64,000 bases of DNA. Origin: Humibacillus sp. DSM 29435. GTDB taxonomy: Bacteria > Actinomycetota > Actinomycetes > Actinomycetales > Dermatophilaceae. The first letter of the stretch is position 1. Each line of letters starts with the position of its first letter. This document shows, piece by piece, positions 43,042-53,567 of this stretch. Below the pieces are notes generated by a model. It saw only the letters and a list, made by a program, of their open reading frames with translations, was not told the origin of the DNA and made no database searches. The stretch covers positions 283,077-347,076 of the forward strand of contig NZ_MAST01000034.1 of assembly GCF_001758225.1 (NCBI RefSeq), in the 5' to 3' direction. The position numbers and the translations under genes were made by a program.

Positions 43042-44688
43042 GTGAGTGCCCTCTTCGGCAGGGCCCGACCGACCCGGCTGTTGCCGGCGCGTTGGAGCGT
43101 CGCGACACAGACGTTCGTGCTGCAGGTCGGCATCGCGGTCGTGGTCGTGGCGGCCGGCCTGGTCGGAACCTGGCTGCAGGCCGAGCGCACCGCCGATGAT
43201 GGTGCCATCGACCGGGCGACGGCGGTGGCCGAGACGATCGCCCTCACGCCTTCCGTCATCGACGCCGTGTCAGGGCCGTCACCGACCGCGCCGCTCCAGC
43301 CGTACGCCGAGCGGGTGCGCAAGGAGTCTGGAACCGACTTTGTCGTCATCATGACCCTCGACGGCATCCGGTACACCCACCCCGACCCCAGCCAGATCGG
43401 CAAGCGCTTTCTGGGCCACATCGAGGCGGCCCAGCGGGGCGGCATCGTCAAGGAGGACTACACCGGCACCCTCGGCCCCTCGGCCCGTGTCGTGGTGCCC
43501 GTCACCGACGACGGCACCGTCGTAGGCCTCGTGTCGGTCGGCATCCGCAAGACGGCGGTCGGCGAGCAGGTGCGGTCGCGGCTGCCCGGGCTGCTCCTCG
43601 CCGGCCTGGCCGCCGCCCTCCTGTCGGGTCTGGGCACCGCCTTGGTGGCGCGCCGAGTGCGTCGCCAGACCCACGGTCTCGACGAGCGCCAGCTGCGCGA
43701 GATGTACGAGTACTACGACGCGGTGCTGCACGCCGTGAGCGAGGGCCTGGTGATCACCGACCTCGACGGCCGCCTCCGCCTCGCGAACGACGAGGCGGTG
43801 CGCCTGCTCGACCTGCCCCCTGATGCGGTGGGCCGGGCCGTCGGCGACCTCGGGCTCGCCGCACCCCTCGCGACGGTGCTGGGGGATGCCGGGCCGCACC
43901 AGGACGAGCTGCACGTGACCGCGGCGCGCGTGCTGGTCGTCAACACCGCCCCGGCCCAGTGGGACGGTCGGCTGCTGGGTCAGGTCGCCACGCTGCGTGA
44001 CCGCACCGATCTCGAAGCACTCACGGGAGAGCTCGACTCGGCTCGCGGACTCACCGAGGCCCTCCGCTCCCAGGCGCACGAGGCCGCCAACCGGCTGCAC
44101 ACCATCATCAGCCTCATCGAGCTCGGTCATGCGGACCGGGCTCTCGACTTCGCCACCGACGAGCTGCAGGTCAGCCAGCGCCTGACCGACAGTGTGGTCG
44201 GCGCGGTCGACGAGCCCGCCCTCACTGCACTGCTGCTCGGCAAGGCCGCCGAGGCACACGAACGCGGCATCGACTTCGAGATCGCTCCGGACTCCACGTG
44301 GCGACCCGACATCGCGCCGACCCGGGATGTGGTCACGATCGTGGGGAACCTGCTCGACAACGCCTTCGACGCGGTGTCGGCGGTCGACCTGTCGAGCGGC
44401 GTGCGACGGGTGACCATCTCGGCCAGCAGCCATCCGAGCGACGGCGACGAAGGTGGCGGCTGCGCCGTGCTCGTCGTCTCCGACACCGGTCCGGGGCTCC
44501 CGCCAGGTGGGGTCGACGATGCGTTCCGGCGGGGCTTCTCGACCAAGGAGCAGGGCAGCGCCGGCAGACGGGGCATCGGGCTGGCCCTGGTCGCGCAGTC
44601 GGTCACTCGGCTCGGTGGCCACCTCGAGGTGTCGGGCCCGCCGGGTGCCACCTTCACGGTTCGCTTCCCGCTGCCGGACCGGGCGTGA
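43042..44688 (+). CDS. CitA/DcuS-type sensor histidine kinase (548 aa)
   Basis: Architecture is membrane helix (about 20-42), extracytoplasmic sensor PAS domain, second helix (about 177-200), cytoplasmic PAS (about 225-320), then a Spo0B-like dimerisation helix and ATPase. The sensor has R-Y-T-H-P-D-P-S-Q-I-G-K-R-F, the carboxylate-binding signature of CitA/DcuS. The phospho-site is His346 in S-Q-A-H-E-A-A-N-R-L-H. The ATPase has N-L-L-D-N-A-F-D-A and D-T-G-P-G-L. It should sense di- or tricarboxylates and act with the regulator directly downstream on the divergent dctA. Confidence 0.92.
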   Translation: MSALFGRARPTRLLPARWSVATQTFVLQVGIAVVVVAAGLVGTWLQAERTADDGAIDRATAVAETIALTPSVIDAVSGPSPTAPLQPYAERVRKESGTDFVVIMTLDGIRYTHPDPSQIGKRFLGHIEAAQRGGIVKEDYTGTLGPSARVVVPVTDDGTVVGLVSVGIRKTAVGEQVRSRLPGLLLAGLAAALLSGLGTALVARRVRRQTHGLDERQLREMYEYYDAVLHAVSEGLVITDLDGRLRLANDEAVRLLDLPPDAVGRAVGDLGLAAPLATVLGDAGPHQDELHVTAARVLVVNTAPAQWDGRLLGQVATLRDRTDLEALTGELDSARGLTEALRSQAHEAANRLHTIISLIELGHADRALDFATDELQVSQRLTDSVVGAVDEPALTALLLGKAAEAHERGIDFEIAPDSTWRPDIAPTRDVVTIVGNLLDNAFDAVSAVDLSSGVRRVTISASSHPSDGDEGGGCAVLVVSDTGPGLPPGGVDDAFRRGFSTKEQGSAGRRGIGLALVAQSVTRLGGHLEVSGPPGATFTVRFPLPDRA

Positions 44689-44711
44689 GGCTCGGGAATG
44701 AGGCTCGGGAA
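44686..44711 (+). repeat. 13-bp tandem duplication at the kinase-regulator junction
   Basis: TGAGGCTCGGGAA occurs twice in a row, spanning the kinase stop and the regulator start and duplicating the start context. The first copy creates an ATG (44698) that opens a six-codon frame only. Confidence 0.9.
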
Positions 44712-45400
44712 TGAGTGACGACCACGATCTTCGGGTGCTGGTGGTCGAGGACGAGCCCATCGCCGCGCAGGCCCACACGGAGTACGTCTCGCGGGTGCCC
44801 GGCTTCGTCGTGGTCGACACGGTGGGGACCAACCGCGACGCCCTGCGCGTTCTCCGGCAGAGCCCGGTCGACGTCGTGCTGCTCGACCTGAACCTGCCGG
44901 ACCGGCACGGGCTCGACGTCGTGCGCGCGATGCGCGCGGCGGGCTACCGCGCCGACGTCATCGCCGTCACCTCGGCCCGAGACCTCGACGTGGTTCGCAC
45001 CTCGGTGTCGCTCGGCGTGGTGCAGTACCTGCTCAAACCGTTCGTCTTCGCCACGCTGCGCGACCGTCTACTCGCCTATCGCGCCTACCGCGACCAGCTC
45101 GCCGACGTGGCCGAGCTCGGCTCACAGTCGGAGGTCGACGACGTGTTCGCCGGGCCGCGCAGCCCGGTCGACACCCGGCTGCCGAAGGGCATGGGCGAGG
45201 AGCTGCTCCTACGGGTCTCCCGGGTTCTGCGGGAGGCCGAGGGCGGGCGCTCGGCGTCCGAGATCGCCGAGCAGGTCGGCGTGAGCCGAGTCACCGCCCG
45301 CCGCTACGCCGAGTACCTCAGCGACAACCGGCAGGTGACCCGCAGCTCCCGTTACGCGGGGGCCGGCCGCCCCGAGGTGGAGTACCTCTGGTCGCGCTGA
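44711..45400 (+). CDS. CitB/DcuR-type response regulator (229 aa)
   Basis: The receiver has V-V-E-D-E after beta-1, phospho-acceptor Asp59 (V-V-L-L-D-L-N-L-P-D) and Lys in Y-L-L-K-P-F. The C-terminal DNA-binding part (about 160-229) has the winged-helix pattern S-A-S-E-I-A-E-Q-V-G-V-S-R-V-T-A-R-R-Y of CitB/DcuR regulators, not a LuxR domain. It is paired with the CitA-type kinase and likely activates dctA in response to external dicarboxylates. Confidence 0.92.
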   Translation: MSDDHDLRVLVVEDEPIAAQAHTEYVSRVPGFVVVDTVGTNRDALRVLRQSPVDVVLLDLNLPDRHGLDVVRAMRAAGYRADVIAVTSARDLDVVRTSVSLGVVQYLLKPFVFATLRDRLLAYRAYRDQLADVAELGSQSEVDDVFAGPRSPVDTRLPKGMGEELLLRVSRVLREAEGGRSASEIAEQVGVSRVTARRYAEYLSDNRQVTRSSRYAGAGRPEVEYLWSR

Positions 45401-45425
45401 CGCGCAGTTCGGGCGTGCGCTCGGT

Positions 45426-46598
45426 TCACGCGTCATCGGCGAGCCAGTCCCGGATGCCGGTGCCGTGCTGGTCGAGCGTGGGCGGTGGCCGGTGGTCGTG
45501 GCGGGTCGCCTCCTGCCCGTGCGGCCCGAAGAACCGCAGCGGCGGCCCCGGCAGGGTGATCCGTCCGAGCGTGTGGTGGTCGACCTCGATCCGCAGCCCC
45601 TGGCTCACGGTCTGGTCCCAGTCGTAGACCTCGTCGACGGTGCGTACGCGTCCGGCCGGAAGGCCCTCGGCCGACAGCCGCTCCAGCAGCGGAGCGGCAT
45701 CCCAGTCGGCGAAGGCGGCCTCGACCACGGCGATGAGACGGGGCCTCGCCTCGACCCGCTCGGCGTTGGTGGCCAGGCCCTCGGCGTCGGGATCGAGGCC
45801 GAAGGCGACGGCGAACCGCTGCCAGAGGCTCTCGCTGCCGAGCGCGATCTGCACGGCCCCGTCACGACAGTGGAACAGCCCGTACGGGGCGATCGACGGG
45901 TGGTGGTTGCCCTGCGCCCGGCCGACCTCTCCGGCCACGGTCCAGCGCGTCCCCTGGAAGGCGTGCACCCCGACGGCCGAGGCCAGCAACGAGGTGCGCA
46001 CCACGACGCCCACGCCGGTGCGATGCCGTTCGTGCAGAGCCGCCACCACCCCGTAGGCGCCGTTCATCGCAGCGAGCAGGTCGGCGATCGGCACCCCGAC
46101 TCGCTGGGGGTCGTCGGGGCCGGGGCCGGTCAACGACATGAGCCCGCCCTCGCCCTGGGCGATCTGGTCGTAGCCGGCGCGGCCGCCTTCGGGCCCGTCG
46201 TGGCCGAAACCGGTGATCGAGAGCACGACCAGGCGCGGGTTGCGCCGCATCAGCACCTCGATACCCAGGCCCAACCGCTCGAGCACGCCGGTGCGGAAGT
46301 TCTCGACGAGCACGTCCGCCCGGTCGACGAGCGCGTGCAGCACCTCACGGTCGGCGGCATCCTTGAGGTCGAGGGCGATCGACTCCTTGTTGCGGTTGGC
46401 GGCCAGGAAGTACGTCGACTCTCGAGCGGCCCCGTCGCCGACGAACGGTGGCCCATAGCCTCGGGTGTCGTCGCCCGTACCTGGCGTCTCGACCTTGATC
46501 ACCCGCGCCCCGAGGTCGCCCATCATCATCGTCGCGTGCGGCCCGGCGAGGGCCCGTGACAGGTCGACGACGAGTACATCGGCAAGGGGTCCACTCAT
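45426..46598 (-). CDS. CaiB/BaiF family III CoA-transferase (390 aa)
   Basis: Family signatures are V-V-D-L-S-R-A-L-A-G-P, the nucleotide-loop region V-I-K-V-E-T-P, the catalytic Asp144 in A-G-Y-D-Q-I-A-Q, and the G-F-G-H-D-G-P segment. It moves CoA between carboxylates. The start M-S-G-P-L is chosen because G-rich sequence precedes it. It lies on the same strand 51 bases after the last gene of the di-iron monooxygenase operon and could be its distal member, activating a carboxylic acid formed in alkane or ketone breakdown; that link is inference. Confidence 0.88.
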   Translation of the reverse strand: MSGPLADVLVVDLSRALAGPHATMMMGDLGARVIKVETPGTGDDTRGYGPPFVGDGAARESTYFLAANRNKESIALDLKDAADREVLHALVDRADVLVENFRTGVLERLGLGIEVLMRRNPRLVVLSITGFGHDGPEGGRAGYDQIAQGEGGLMSLTGPGPDDPQRVGVPIADLLAAMNGAYGVVAALHERHRTGVGVVVRTSLLASAVGVHAFQGTRWTVAGEVGRAQGNHHPSIAPYGLFHCRDGAVQIALGSESLWQRFAVAFGLDPDAEGLATNAERVEARPRLIAVVEAAFADWDAAPLLERLSAEGLPAGRVRTVDEVYDWDQTVSQGLRIEVDHHTLGRITLPGPPLRFFGPHGQEATRHDHRPPPTLDQHGTGIRDWLADDA

Positions 46599-46649
46599 CC
46601 CCCCACCTTGGCACCACCGGGCCAACCCGCAACGGCTGGGAGACCCCCC

Positions 46650-47359
46650 TCAGTTGAGACTGGCGGCGCTCGGCGGGGCGATGTCGAGCGGTGCGAGGGC
46701 GTCGAGCTCGTTCCGGGAGAGGCTCGAGACCGATTCCAGCAGGGCGGCCTCCGACTCACTGATGCGTCGGCCGACCAGCTGACGCAATGAGTAGGCGAGC
46801 GCTCCGGTCTGACGCACGGTGACGTCGTCGACCGGGGGCTGGCGCCTCGAGGTGACTGCGATGCCAACGACCCGACCGCCCTCCTCCTGGGCGGCCCCGG
46901 CCGCGAACTCCTCTCGTGGGTTGAGTCGCTCGTGGGCGTGGTGGGCCCGCAGGCGCAGCAGCAGGTCATGCCACTCGGTGGCCGCGGCATCCGGCTGAAC
47001 GGCCTGCAGGTCATCGCCCGTGAGACGCCCGGTTCCCGGCAGGGCACCCGGCGCGAACGCCCGACGGTACGACAGCAGCGCGAGGGTCCAGAGACCCTCG
47101 ATCACCACGCCGTCGTTGTCATCTCCGGCATCCGGGGCATCCGGAGCATCCGGAGCATCCGGAGCATCCGCGCCCTCGATACGAGTGCGGTCACCCTCTT
47201 GCACCTCCTCCGGGGGCTGCGGTCGGCGCTCGATCTCCACCATCAGCCGTTCACAGCAGCGCAGCACGACCTCGAGCTCGTCGAAGACGGCGTACAGGTC
47301 GGCCAGCTCGAGCGCCTCCGGCGAGAGCAGGGCTCGAACGTGGGTCAGGTCGGCCGTCA

Positions 47360-47360
<1 letters not shown>
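46650..47360 (-). CDS. Unknown protein coupled to the GroEL-like gene (236 aa)
   Basis: The ATG shares one base with the GroEL stop (TGATG), so the two are coupled; a longer open frame inside groEL is shadow. The protein is acidic and mainly helical, with C-C-E-R-L-M-V-E-I-E-R-R near the N-terminus, an internal run of five D-A-P/D-A units encoded by 9-bp tandem repeats, and a C-terminal helix pair (R-R-I-S-E-S-E-A-A-L-L-E-S-V). No family is recognised. Similar unnamed genes follow the chaperonin gene in other actinobacterial propane monooxygenase clusters, from memory. It might assist folding or regulation of the hydroxylase, but this is inference. Confidence 0.7.
47128..47172 (-). repeat. 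9-bp tandem repeat encoding Asp-Ala-Pro units
   Basis: Five copies of GCATCCGGA-like units lie in frame inside the unknown gene. Copies two to four are identical. This is a likely slippage site. Confidence 0.95.
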
Positions 47361-49132
<1,772 letters not shown>

Positions 49133-50158
49133 TCAGGGAACGAGGATCGCGCGCCCACGAACCTGGCCGGCGGCCAGGTCGGCCAGCGCCTGGGGGGCAT
49201 CGTCCAACGAGTAGGCCTTGGTGTGCAGCGTCACCTTGCCGGCCTCGGCGAGCACCATCAGCTCGGCGAGCTCGTTGAAGGTGCCGACGATGTTGCCCAC
49301 GATGTTGCGCTCGGTCGAGATGATGTCGAGCGTCGGCACCGTCAGCGTTCCGCCGTAGCCGATGACGTAGTACGAGCCACCCGGACGGGTCATCGCGAAC
49401 CCCTCGTTCTCGGCGCCTTCCTCCGCCACGAAGTCGAACACGACGTCGGCGCCTTCGCCTCCGGTCAGGTCCGTGACGGCTTCGACCTGCGAACCGTCTG
49501 CGAGCACCGTCTCGGTCGCGCCGAGGCGCTTCGCCAGTGCGAGGGCGTCCCCGTTGCGGTCGACGACGATGACCCTCGTCGCACTGAGTGCCGCGAGGCA
49601 CTGGATGCCGATGTGGCCCAGGCCTCCGGCCCCGATGACGACAGCCGTGGTGCCCGGATACAGCAGCGGCAGAGCCTTGCGCACCGCGTGGTAGGCGGTG
49701 ATGCCGGCGTCGGCGAGCGCGGCCACGTCCTGGGGCCGGGTGGCCGGGTCGAGCCGCACGCAGGCGCGGGCGGAGGTCAGCAGGTAGTCGGCCATGCCGC
49801 CGTCGCTGTCGAGCCCGGGGAACGAGCTGTTCGAGCAGTGCATGTCCTGCCCTGCTCGACAGGCCCGGCAGAGGCCGCAGGTCGGGGTCGGGTGCAGGAT
49901 CACGGTGTCACCGACCTCGAGGTTCGTGACTCCCGAACCGATCTGCTCGACCCAGCCGGCGTTCTCGTGACCGATCGTGTAGGGCAGGGTCGGCGACATG
50001 GCCGCGTCCCACTGGCCCTCGATGATGTGCAGGTCGGTGCGGCAGACACCCGCTCCGCCGATCCTCACCACGACGTCGAGCGGGTTCTTCGCGACGGGGT
50101 CCGGCACCTCCTCCACCACGGGTTGCTGGTGATAACCGTGCAGTCGGACTGCTCTCAT
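49133..50158 (-). CDS. Zinc-dependent alcohol dehydrogenase of the monooxygenase operon (341 aa)
   Basis: Catalytic zinc ligands are present: Cys in G-V-C-R-T-D-L-H and His-Glu in G-H-E-N-A-G. The structural zinc site C-G-L-C-R-A-C-(7)-C is complete. The Rossmann motif is I-G-A-G-G-L-G-H-I-G. In propane-oxidising clusters the equivalent enzyme converts 2-propanol to acetone with NAD. Its ATG overlaps the DUF59 stop as ATGA. Confidence 0.93.
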   Translation of the reverse strand: MRAVRLHGYHQQPVVEEVPDPVAKNPLDVVVRIGGAGVCRTDLHIIEGQWDAAMSPTLPYTIGHENAGWVEQIGSGVTNLEVGDTVILHPTPTCGLCRACRAGQDMHCSNSSFPGLDSDGGMADYLLTSARACVRLDPATRPQDVAALADAGITAYHAVRKALPLLYPGTTAVVIGAGGLGHIGIQCLAALSATRVIVVDRNGDALALAKRLGATETVLADGSQVEAVTDLTGGEGADVVFDFVAEEGAENEGFAMTRPGGSYYVIGYGGTLTVPTLDIISTERNIVGNIVGTFNELAELMVLAEAGKVTLHTKAYSLDDAPQALADLAAGQVRGRAILVP

Positions 50159-50940
50159 GACGCTGCCTCCGTATGGGTCGAATCCGGGGAGCTGATGGTG
50201 GCGGTCTCGGGGTAGCGATCACGCAGCAAGCCGCGGCACACGCCGCTGTTGGCTTCGGCGCTCACCCGGGTCAGTCGGCTGCGGTTGAGGTGCATCGGCA
50301 GGTCAGTGTCGACGACCCGTTCGCCGGTGACGGCATCGACGACCAGCGGTGAGTCGTCACCACTGGGAAGACCGAGCTCGGCCCGCCGCTGCCTCAACCG
50401 CTCTCGGTCGGGCGTGTGCGGCGCGTCGCCGAGGGTCATGCCGGCGAACGCGCTCGCGGGGGTACCGGCTGCCAGCATGGGACGGCAGACCCGGTCGGTG
50501 CCGGCGAGCACGGCCCGGCGCACGAAGTCGGCCCGAAGGGTGTCGAGCTCGTCGACAGCCTCCCCCTCGAACGAGGCGACGAACCCCGCTCGAGCAGCCA
50601 CCCCCGCGTTGATGGCGTCAGAGGCAAAGTGGTCGTCGAGCACCACACTGGCCCGGCTCACCCCGTCGACCCCGCTGACCGCGTCGTGGGCGTCGGCCAC
50701 CATGAGATACGCGAAGTTGGGCGCGCAGAAGTAGGTCGGCAACCGCAGCCGTACCTGCGCCGTCCCCCGTTCGTCGACCGTGCACGACGCCACGAACTTG
50801 AGCGTGGTGATCGACTCGTCGAGCTCGGGGTCTCGCACGGTGCCGAGCGCCGCCACCACCCGAGCCGTGACGGATGCCGTGTCGTCGACATCGCCGGTCG
50901 TGGCTGTCGTTCCGGTCGGGTTGGTGGCGGTGGCGGTCAC
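50155..50940 (-). CDS. DUF59 (metal-sulfur cluster assembly-like) protein of the monooxygenase operon (261 aa)
   Basis: The GTG overlaps the amidohydrolase stop as GTGA; a frame 26 codons longer is discarded. Residues about 25-110 match DUF59/MIP18-like proteins: T-V-R-D-P-E-L-D-E-S-I-T-T-L-K-F-V, then L-P-T-Y-F-C-A-P-N-F-A-Y-L-M. The C-terminal 150 residues are specific to this gene type and end with a Ser/Thr-rich tail. It could deliver metal or help build the di-iron or 2Fe-2S centres. Its presence is a constant of propane monooxygenase clusters. Confidence 0.85.
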   Translation of the reverse strand: MTATATNPTGTTATTGDVDDTASVTARVVAALGTVRDPELDESITTLKFVASCTVDERGTAQVRLRLPTYFCAPNFAYLMVADAHDAVSGVDGVSRASVVLDDHFASDAINAGVAARAGFVASFEGEAVDELDTLRADFVRRAVLAGTDRVCRPMLAAGTPASAFAGMTLGDAPHTPDRERLRQRRAELGLPSGDDSPLVVDAVTGERVVDTDLPMHLNRSRLTRVSAEANSGVCRGLLRDRYPETATISSPDSTHTEAAS

Positions 50941-51998
50941 ACCCGTGCCTCCTCCTGAGTAACCAGCGCGGCGTCGTCCTGCGACGCCGGCTCGCTGGAG
51001 GCGGAAGACAGCTGGCACTCGGCCGGCACCTCGATGTCGTAGAGACGCGCGGCGTTGAGGCCGAGGATCTTCTTCTTGGTGTCGGTGGTGAGTCTCGGGT
51101 AGTCGGAGAACTCGTCAGAGGGGTAGTCCCAGTCGACGAAGCCCTCGATCTGCCACTTCGGCTCCCAGATGTTGTAGTCGCTGCCGAAGGTCATCTTGTC
51201 CTCGCCGACCCAGAACAGCAGCTCGCCCATCACCTTCGCGAAGAACTTCGGTCGGGCGTGCATGAGGCCGCCGATAGCGACCGAGAGCCCGGCGTACACG
51301 TTCGGCTCCTGGGTGGCCATGAAGCAGAAGTCCTCGATGCGAGGGAGCCCGACGTGCTCGACGATGAAGTTGAGGTCGGGAAAGTCGGTCGCGGCGTGGT
51401 CGACGTCAGAGACATCGAACGCGTCCTTGTCGAGGGGCCAGATGGTCGGGCCCTTGTGCACGTGCACGTTCTTGATGCCGAGCTCCTGGCTGCGCTCGAG
51501 GAACCGGTAGGCCTCCGGGTCCTTGAGGGTCCAGCCGCGCGAGGTGTCCTTCCATTCGGCGGTGTAGAGCTTGACGCCCTTGGAACCCCATCGTTTGACG
51601 TCCTCCTCGAGCTGCTTGAGGCCGGCGTCGCCCTCGCGCGGGTCCCACCGGGCGTTCACCACGAACCGGCCGGGGTGCTTCTCGGCCAGGGCGCCGGTCT
51701 GCTCGGTCGTGTTGAACCCGTTGCGGTACCACTCCAGAAGGTAGGTCGGCTGGAAGATCGCCACGTCGACGTGACCGTCCTCGAACACGTCCTTCATGAG
51801 GTCCTCCTCGGAGGGCTTCTGGAAGTGCTCGATCGACCAGTGCGTCTCGGGCGGGCCGAGCGACTGGTAGGCGTGGAAGCAGTCGATCCAGCCCTTGGCG
51901 TAGTTCTCGTGCCCCGCCACCCAGTTCTCGGGGCTGGCGTCCCAGAAGTGCATGTGGCTGTCGACGATGAAGTACTTCTCGCCATTCTTCTCGTACAT
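50937..51998 (-). CDS. Amidohydrolase family protein of the monooxygenase operon (353 aa)
   Basis: A TIM-barrel amidohydrolase (ACMSD-like branch). The first metal motif is D-S-H-M-H-F-W-D near residue 13. Later ligands are H-V-H-K-G-P (about 185), E-H-V-G-L-P and the catalytic Asp in G-S-D-Y-N. GAGGGAGAAG lies just before the ATG at 51998, eleven bases after the coupling-protein stop. Homologues occur in actinobacterial propane and phenol monooxygenase clusters, but their reaction is not established. Confidence 0.9.
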   Translation of the reverse strand: MYEKNGEKYFIVDSHMHFWDASPENWVAGHENYAKGWIDCFHAYQSLGPPETHWSIEHFQKPSEEDLMKDVFEDGHVDVAIFQPTYLLEWYRNGFNTTEQTGALAEKHPGRFVVNARWDPREGDAGLKQLEEDVKRWGSKGVKLYTAEWKDTSRGWTLKDPEAYRFLERSQELGIKNVHVHKGPTIWPLDKDAFDVSDVDHAATDFPDLNFIVEHVGLPRIEDFCFMATQEPNVYAGLSVAIGGLMHARPKFFAKVMGELLFWVGEDKMTFGSDYNIWEPKWQIEGFVDWDYPSDEFSDYPRLTTDTKKKILGLNAARLYDIEVPAECQLSSASSEPASQDDAALVTQEEARV

Positions 51999-52009
51999 CA
52001 GCTTCTCCC

Positions 52010-52378
52010 TCAGTTGGCGGTGAGGTCGAAGCCGATGTACTCGGCGGCGTCCTCGGGGTTGGCGAACATGATGGTGCGGTCGTCGAGGTGGATCATCCGG
52101 CCGTAGTGGGTCGACATGTTCTCCTCGAAGGTGGCTGCGTCGAAGAAGCCCTCCTCCTCGCCGAGCGCCTCCGAGAGCTCGTCGTAGTCGAAGTCCATCC
52201 GGCCGACGGCATCGAGGCGGATCATCGACGGCAGCGGGGTGACGGTCACGTCGGGCTTGGTGCCCATGACCTCGGCCACCACCGCCCCCACCTGGTTGTT
52301 CATCAGGGTGACACCGCACTTGTTCGACGGGCTGCTGTCGCGCTTGAACGGGCTCTCTGCGGTCGTGAACGTGGTCAC
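52010..52378 (-). CDS. mimD: Monooxygenase coupling/effector protein (MimD/PrmD-like, 122 aa)
   Basis: MmoB/DmpM family: [18 protein letters not shown], then a P-S-M-I-R-L-D-A segment and M-D-F-D-Y-D-E-L. This small cofactor-free protein binds the hydroxylase and tunes oxygen activation. The GTG start overlaps the beta-subunit stop as GTGA. A much longer open frame extending upstream is the shadow of the beta-subunit gene. Confidence 0.92.
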   Translation of the reverse strand: MTTFTTAESPFKRDSSPSNKCGVTLMNNQVGAVVAEVMGTKPDVTVTPLPSMIRLDAVGRMDFDYDELSEALGEEEGFFDAATFEENMSTHYGRMIHLDDRTIMFANPEDAAEYIGFDLTAN

Positions 52379-53544
52379 AGGGTCAGCTCCTTCGGGTCGT
52401 CGAGGCCCAGCTGGCGCAGGATCTCGCTGAAGCGGCTCTTCACGCGGTCGAGGGAGTCCTCGAACCGGGGCGGCTTGGCGTCCGGCTGTGACCACAGGGG
52501 CTGCAGGTCTCGGGAGGCCTTGATGCAGCGCTCGGTCCAGGTCGAGAGCCACTGGTTCATCAGGTCCTTGTTGTGCTGCGCGAACTCCTTGTCGTTGACC
52601 AGCAGGTCGAACATGGCCAAGGTGTAGCGCAGGTCGCGCTCGGCGTAGTCGTGTTCGCCGGCGCCCACCACCGTGGGGGTGACGTAGTCGCCGTTGCGTG
52701 GCGCCGCCTGCTGCACCAGCCCGCTGCGGAAGAGCTCGCCGACGAGCGGCTCGAACACGATGTTCGCCGCGAACACGGCCTCCGCCCAGTCGTCGACCGC
52801 CGTCAGCTGCTCGGCGACCCGCCGCACGCCCTGCCAGGCCGGGTCGGAGTTCCACGTCTCGATGTGCGCCTCCCCGTCGAACGCCTCGATCTCGTCACTC
52901 AGGGTGAGGTTGTAGAGGGCCAGGTCCTGGGCGAACCGCAGGCGGTGCATGCTGTTGACCGCCATCGCCGTGTTGTGCATGTTGGTGGGACCCCGCCGGT
53001 TGGCATTGGCGAAGAGGTAGAGCCCAAGTCCCTGCTCCACGTGCATCCACGCGCCGACGTTGCGCTCCACGAACTGCACCCAGTTGGGGTTCCACTGCTC
53101 GAAGGCCTTCGTCTCACGGGCGCTGTCGACGTTCTGGGTGATCTGGCGCACCACGTTGGAGTTGTAGCGGTAGAACGTCATCTCCCACTCTTCGTTCGGG
53201 TCGCGGAACTCGTGCCAGCCGTGGGCCGGCCAGTCGTAGCCCTTGCCACCCGATCCCGGGAACCGCTCGGGCACCGGGCGGTCTGAACCCCACGCCTTGA
53301 GTGCGGTCCACTCGAGCGGGTAGCCACCCTGGCCGTCGGCGAAGCCGTAGAGCCAGCCCTGGCTCAGGTAGTGGCGCGGGTCGGGCTGCACCTCGACCGT
53401 GACGTCCTCGTAGTGGGTCTGCTTGCGCTTCTGCGGTGTGAAGTAGCTGTAGTTGCGCGCCGTCGAGTCGGGGAACTCCTTGGCGCCGGCCTCCGCGTCG
53501 GTGAAGCGCGGCTGCGGAAGGCTCCGCTCGGTCGTGGTGGTCAT
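52375..53544 (-). CDS. mimC: Di-iron monooxygenase hydroxylase beta subunit (MimC/PrmC-like, 389 aa)
   Basis: Ferritin-like beta subunit of soluble di-iron monooxygenases: [18 protein letters not shown] near residue 35 is a family landmark. The helical core includes F-V-E-R-N-V-G-A-W and [11 protein letters not shown]. It lacks the iron ligands, as expected of the beta subunit. It pairs with the alpha subunit encoded two genes upstream. Confidence 0.93.
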   Translation of the reverse strand: MTTTTERSLPQPRFTDAEAGAKEFPDSTARNYSYFTPQKRKQTHYEDVTVEVQPDPRHYLSQGWLYGFADGQGGYPLEWTALKAWGSDRPVPERFPGSGGKGYDWPAHGWHEFRDPNEEWEMTFYRYNSNVVRQITQNVDSARETKAFEQWNPNWVQFVERNVGAWMHVEQGLGLYLFANANRRGPTNMHNTAMAVNSMHRLRFAQDLALYNLTLSDEIEAFDGEAHIETWNSDPAWQGVRRVAEQLTAVDDWAEAVFAANIVFEPLVGELFRSGLVQQAAPRNGDYVTPTVVGAGEHDYAERDLRYTLAMFDLLVNDKEFAQHNKDLMNQWLSTWTERCIKASRDLQPLWSQPDAKPPRFEDSLDRVKSRFSEILRQLGLDDPKELTL

Positions 53545-53567
53545 CTGGTCCGCCTTTGCTCGTGCGA

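Noticed and set aside
41756..43045. 429-codon plus-strand frame opposite dctA
   Set aside because: It is antisense to a clearly conserved carrier and is made of Glu/Gly/His-rich low-complexity sequence, as expected for a complementary-frame artefact.
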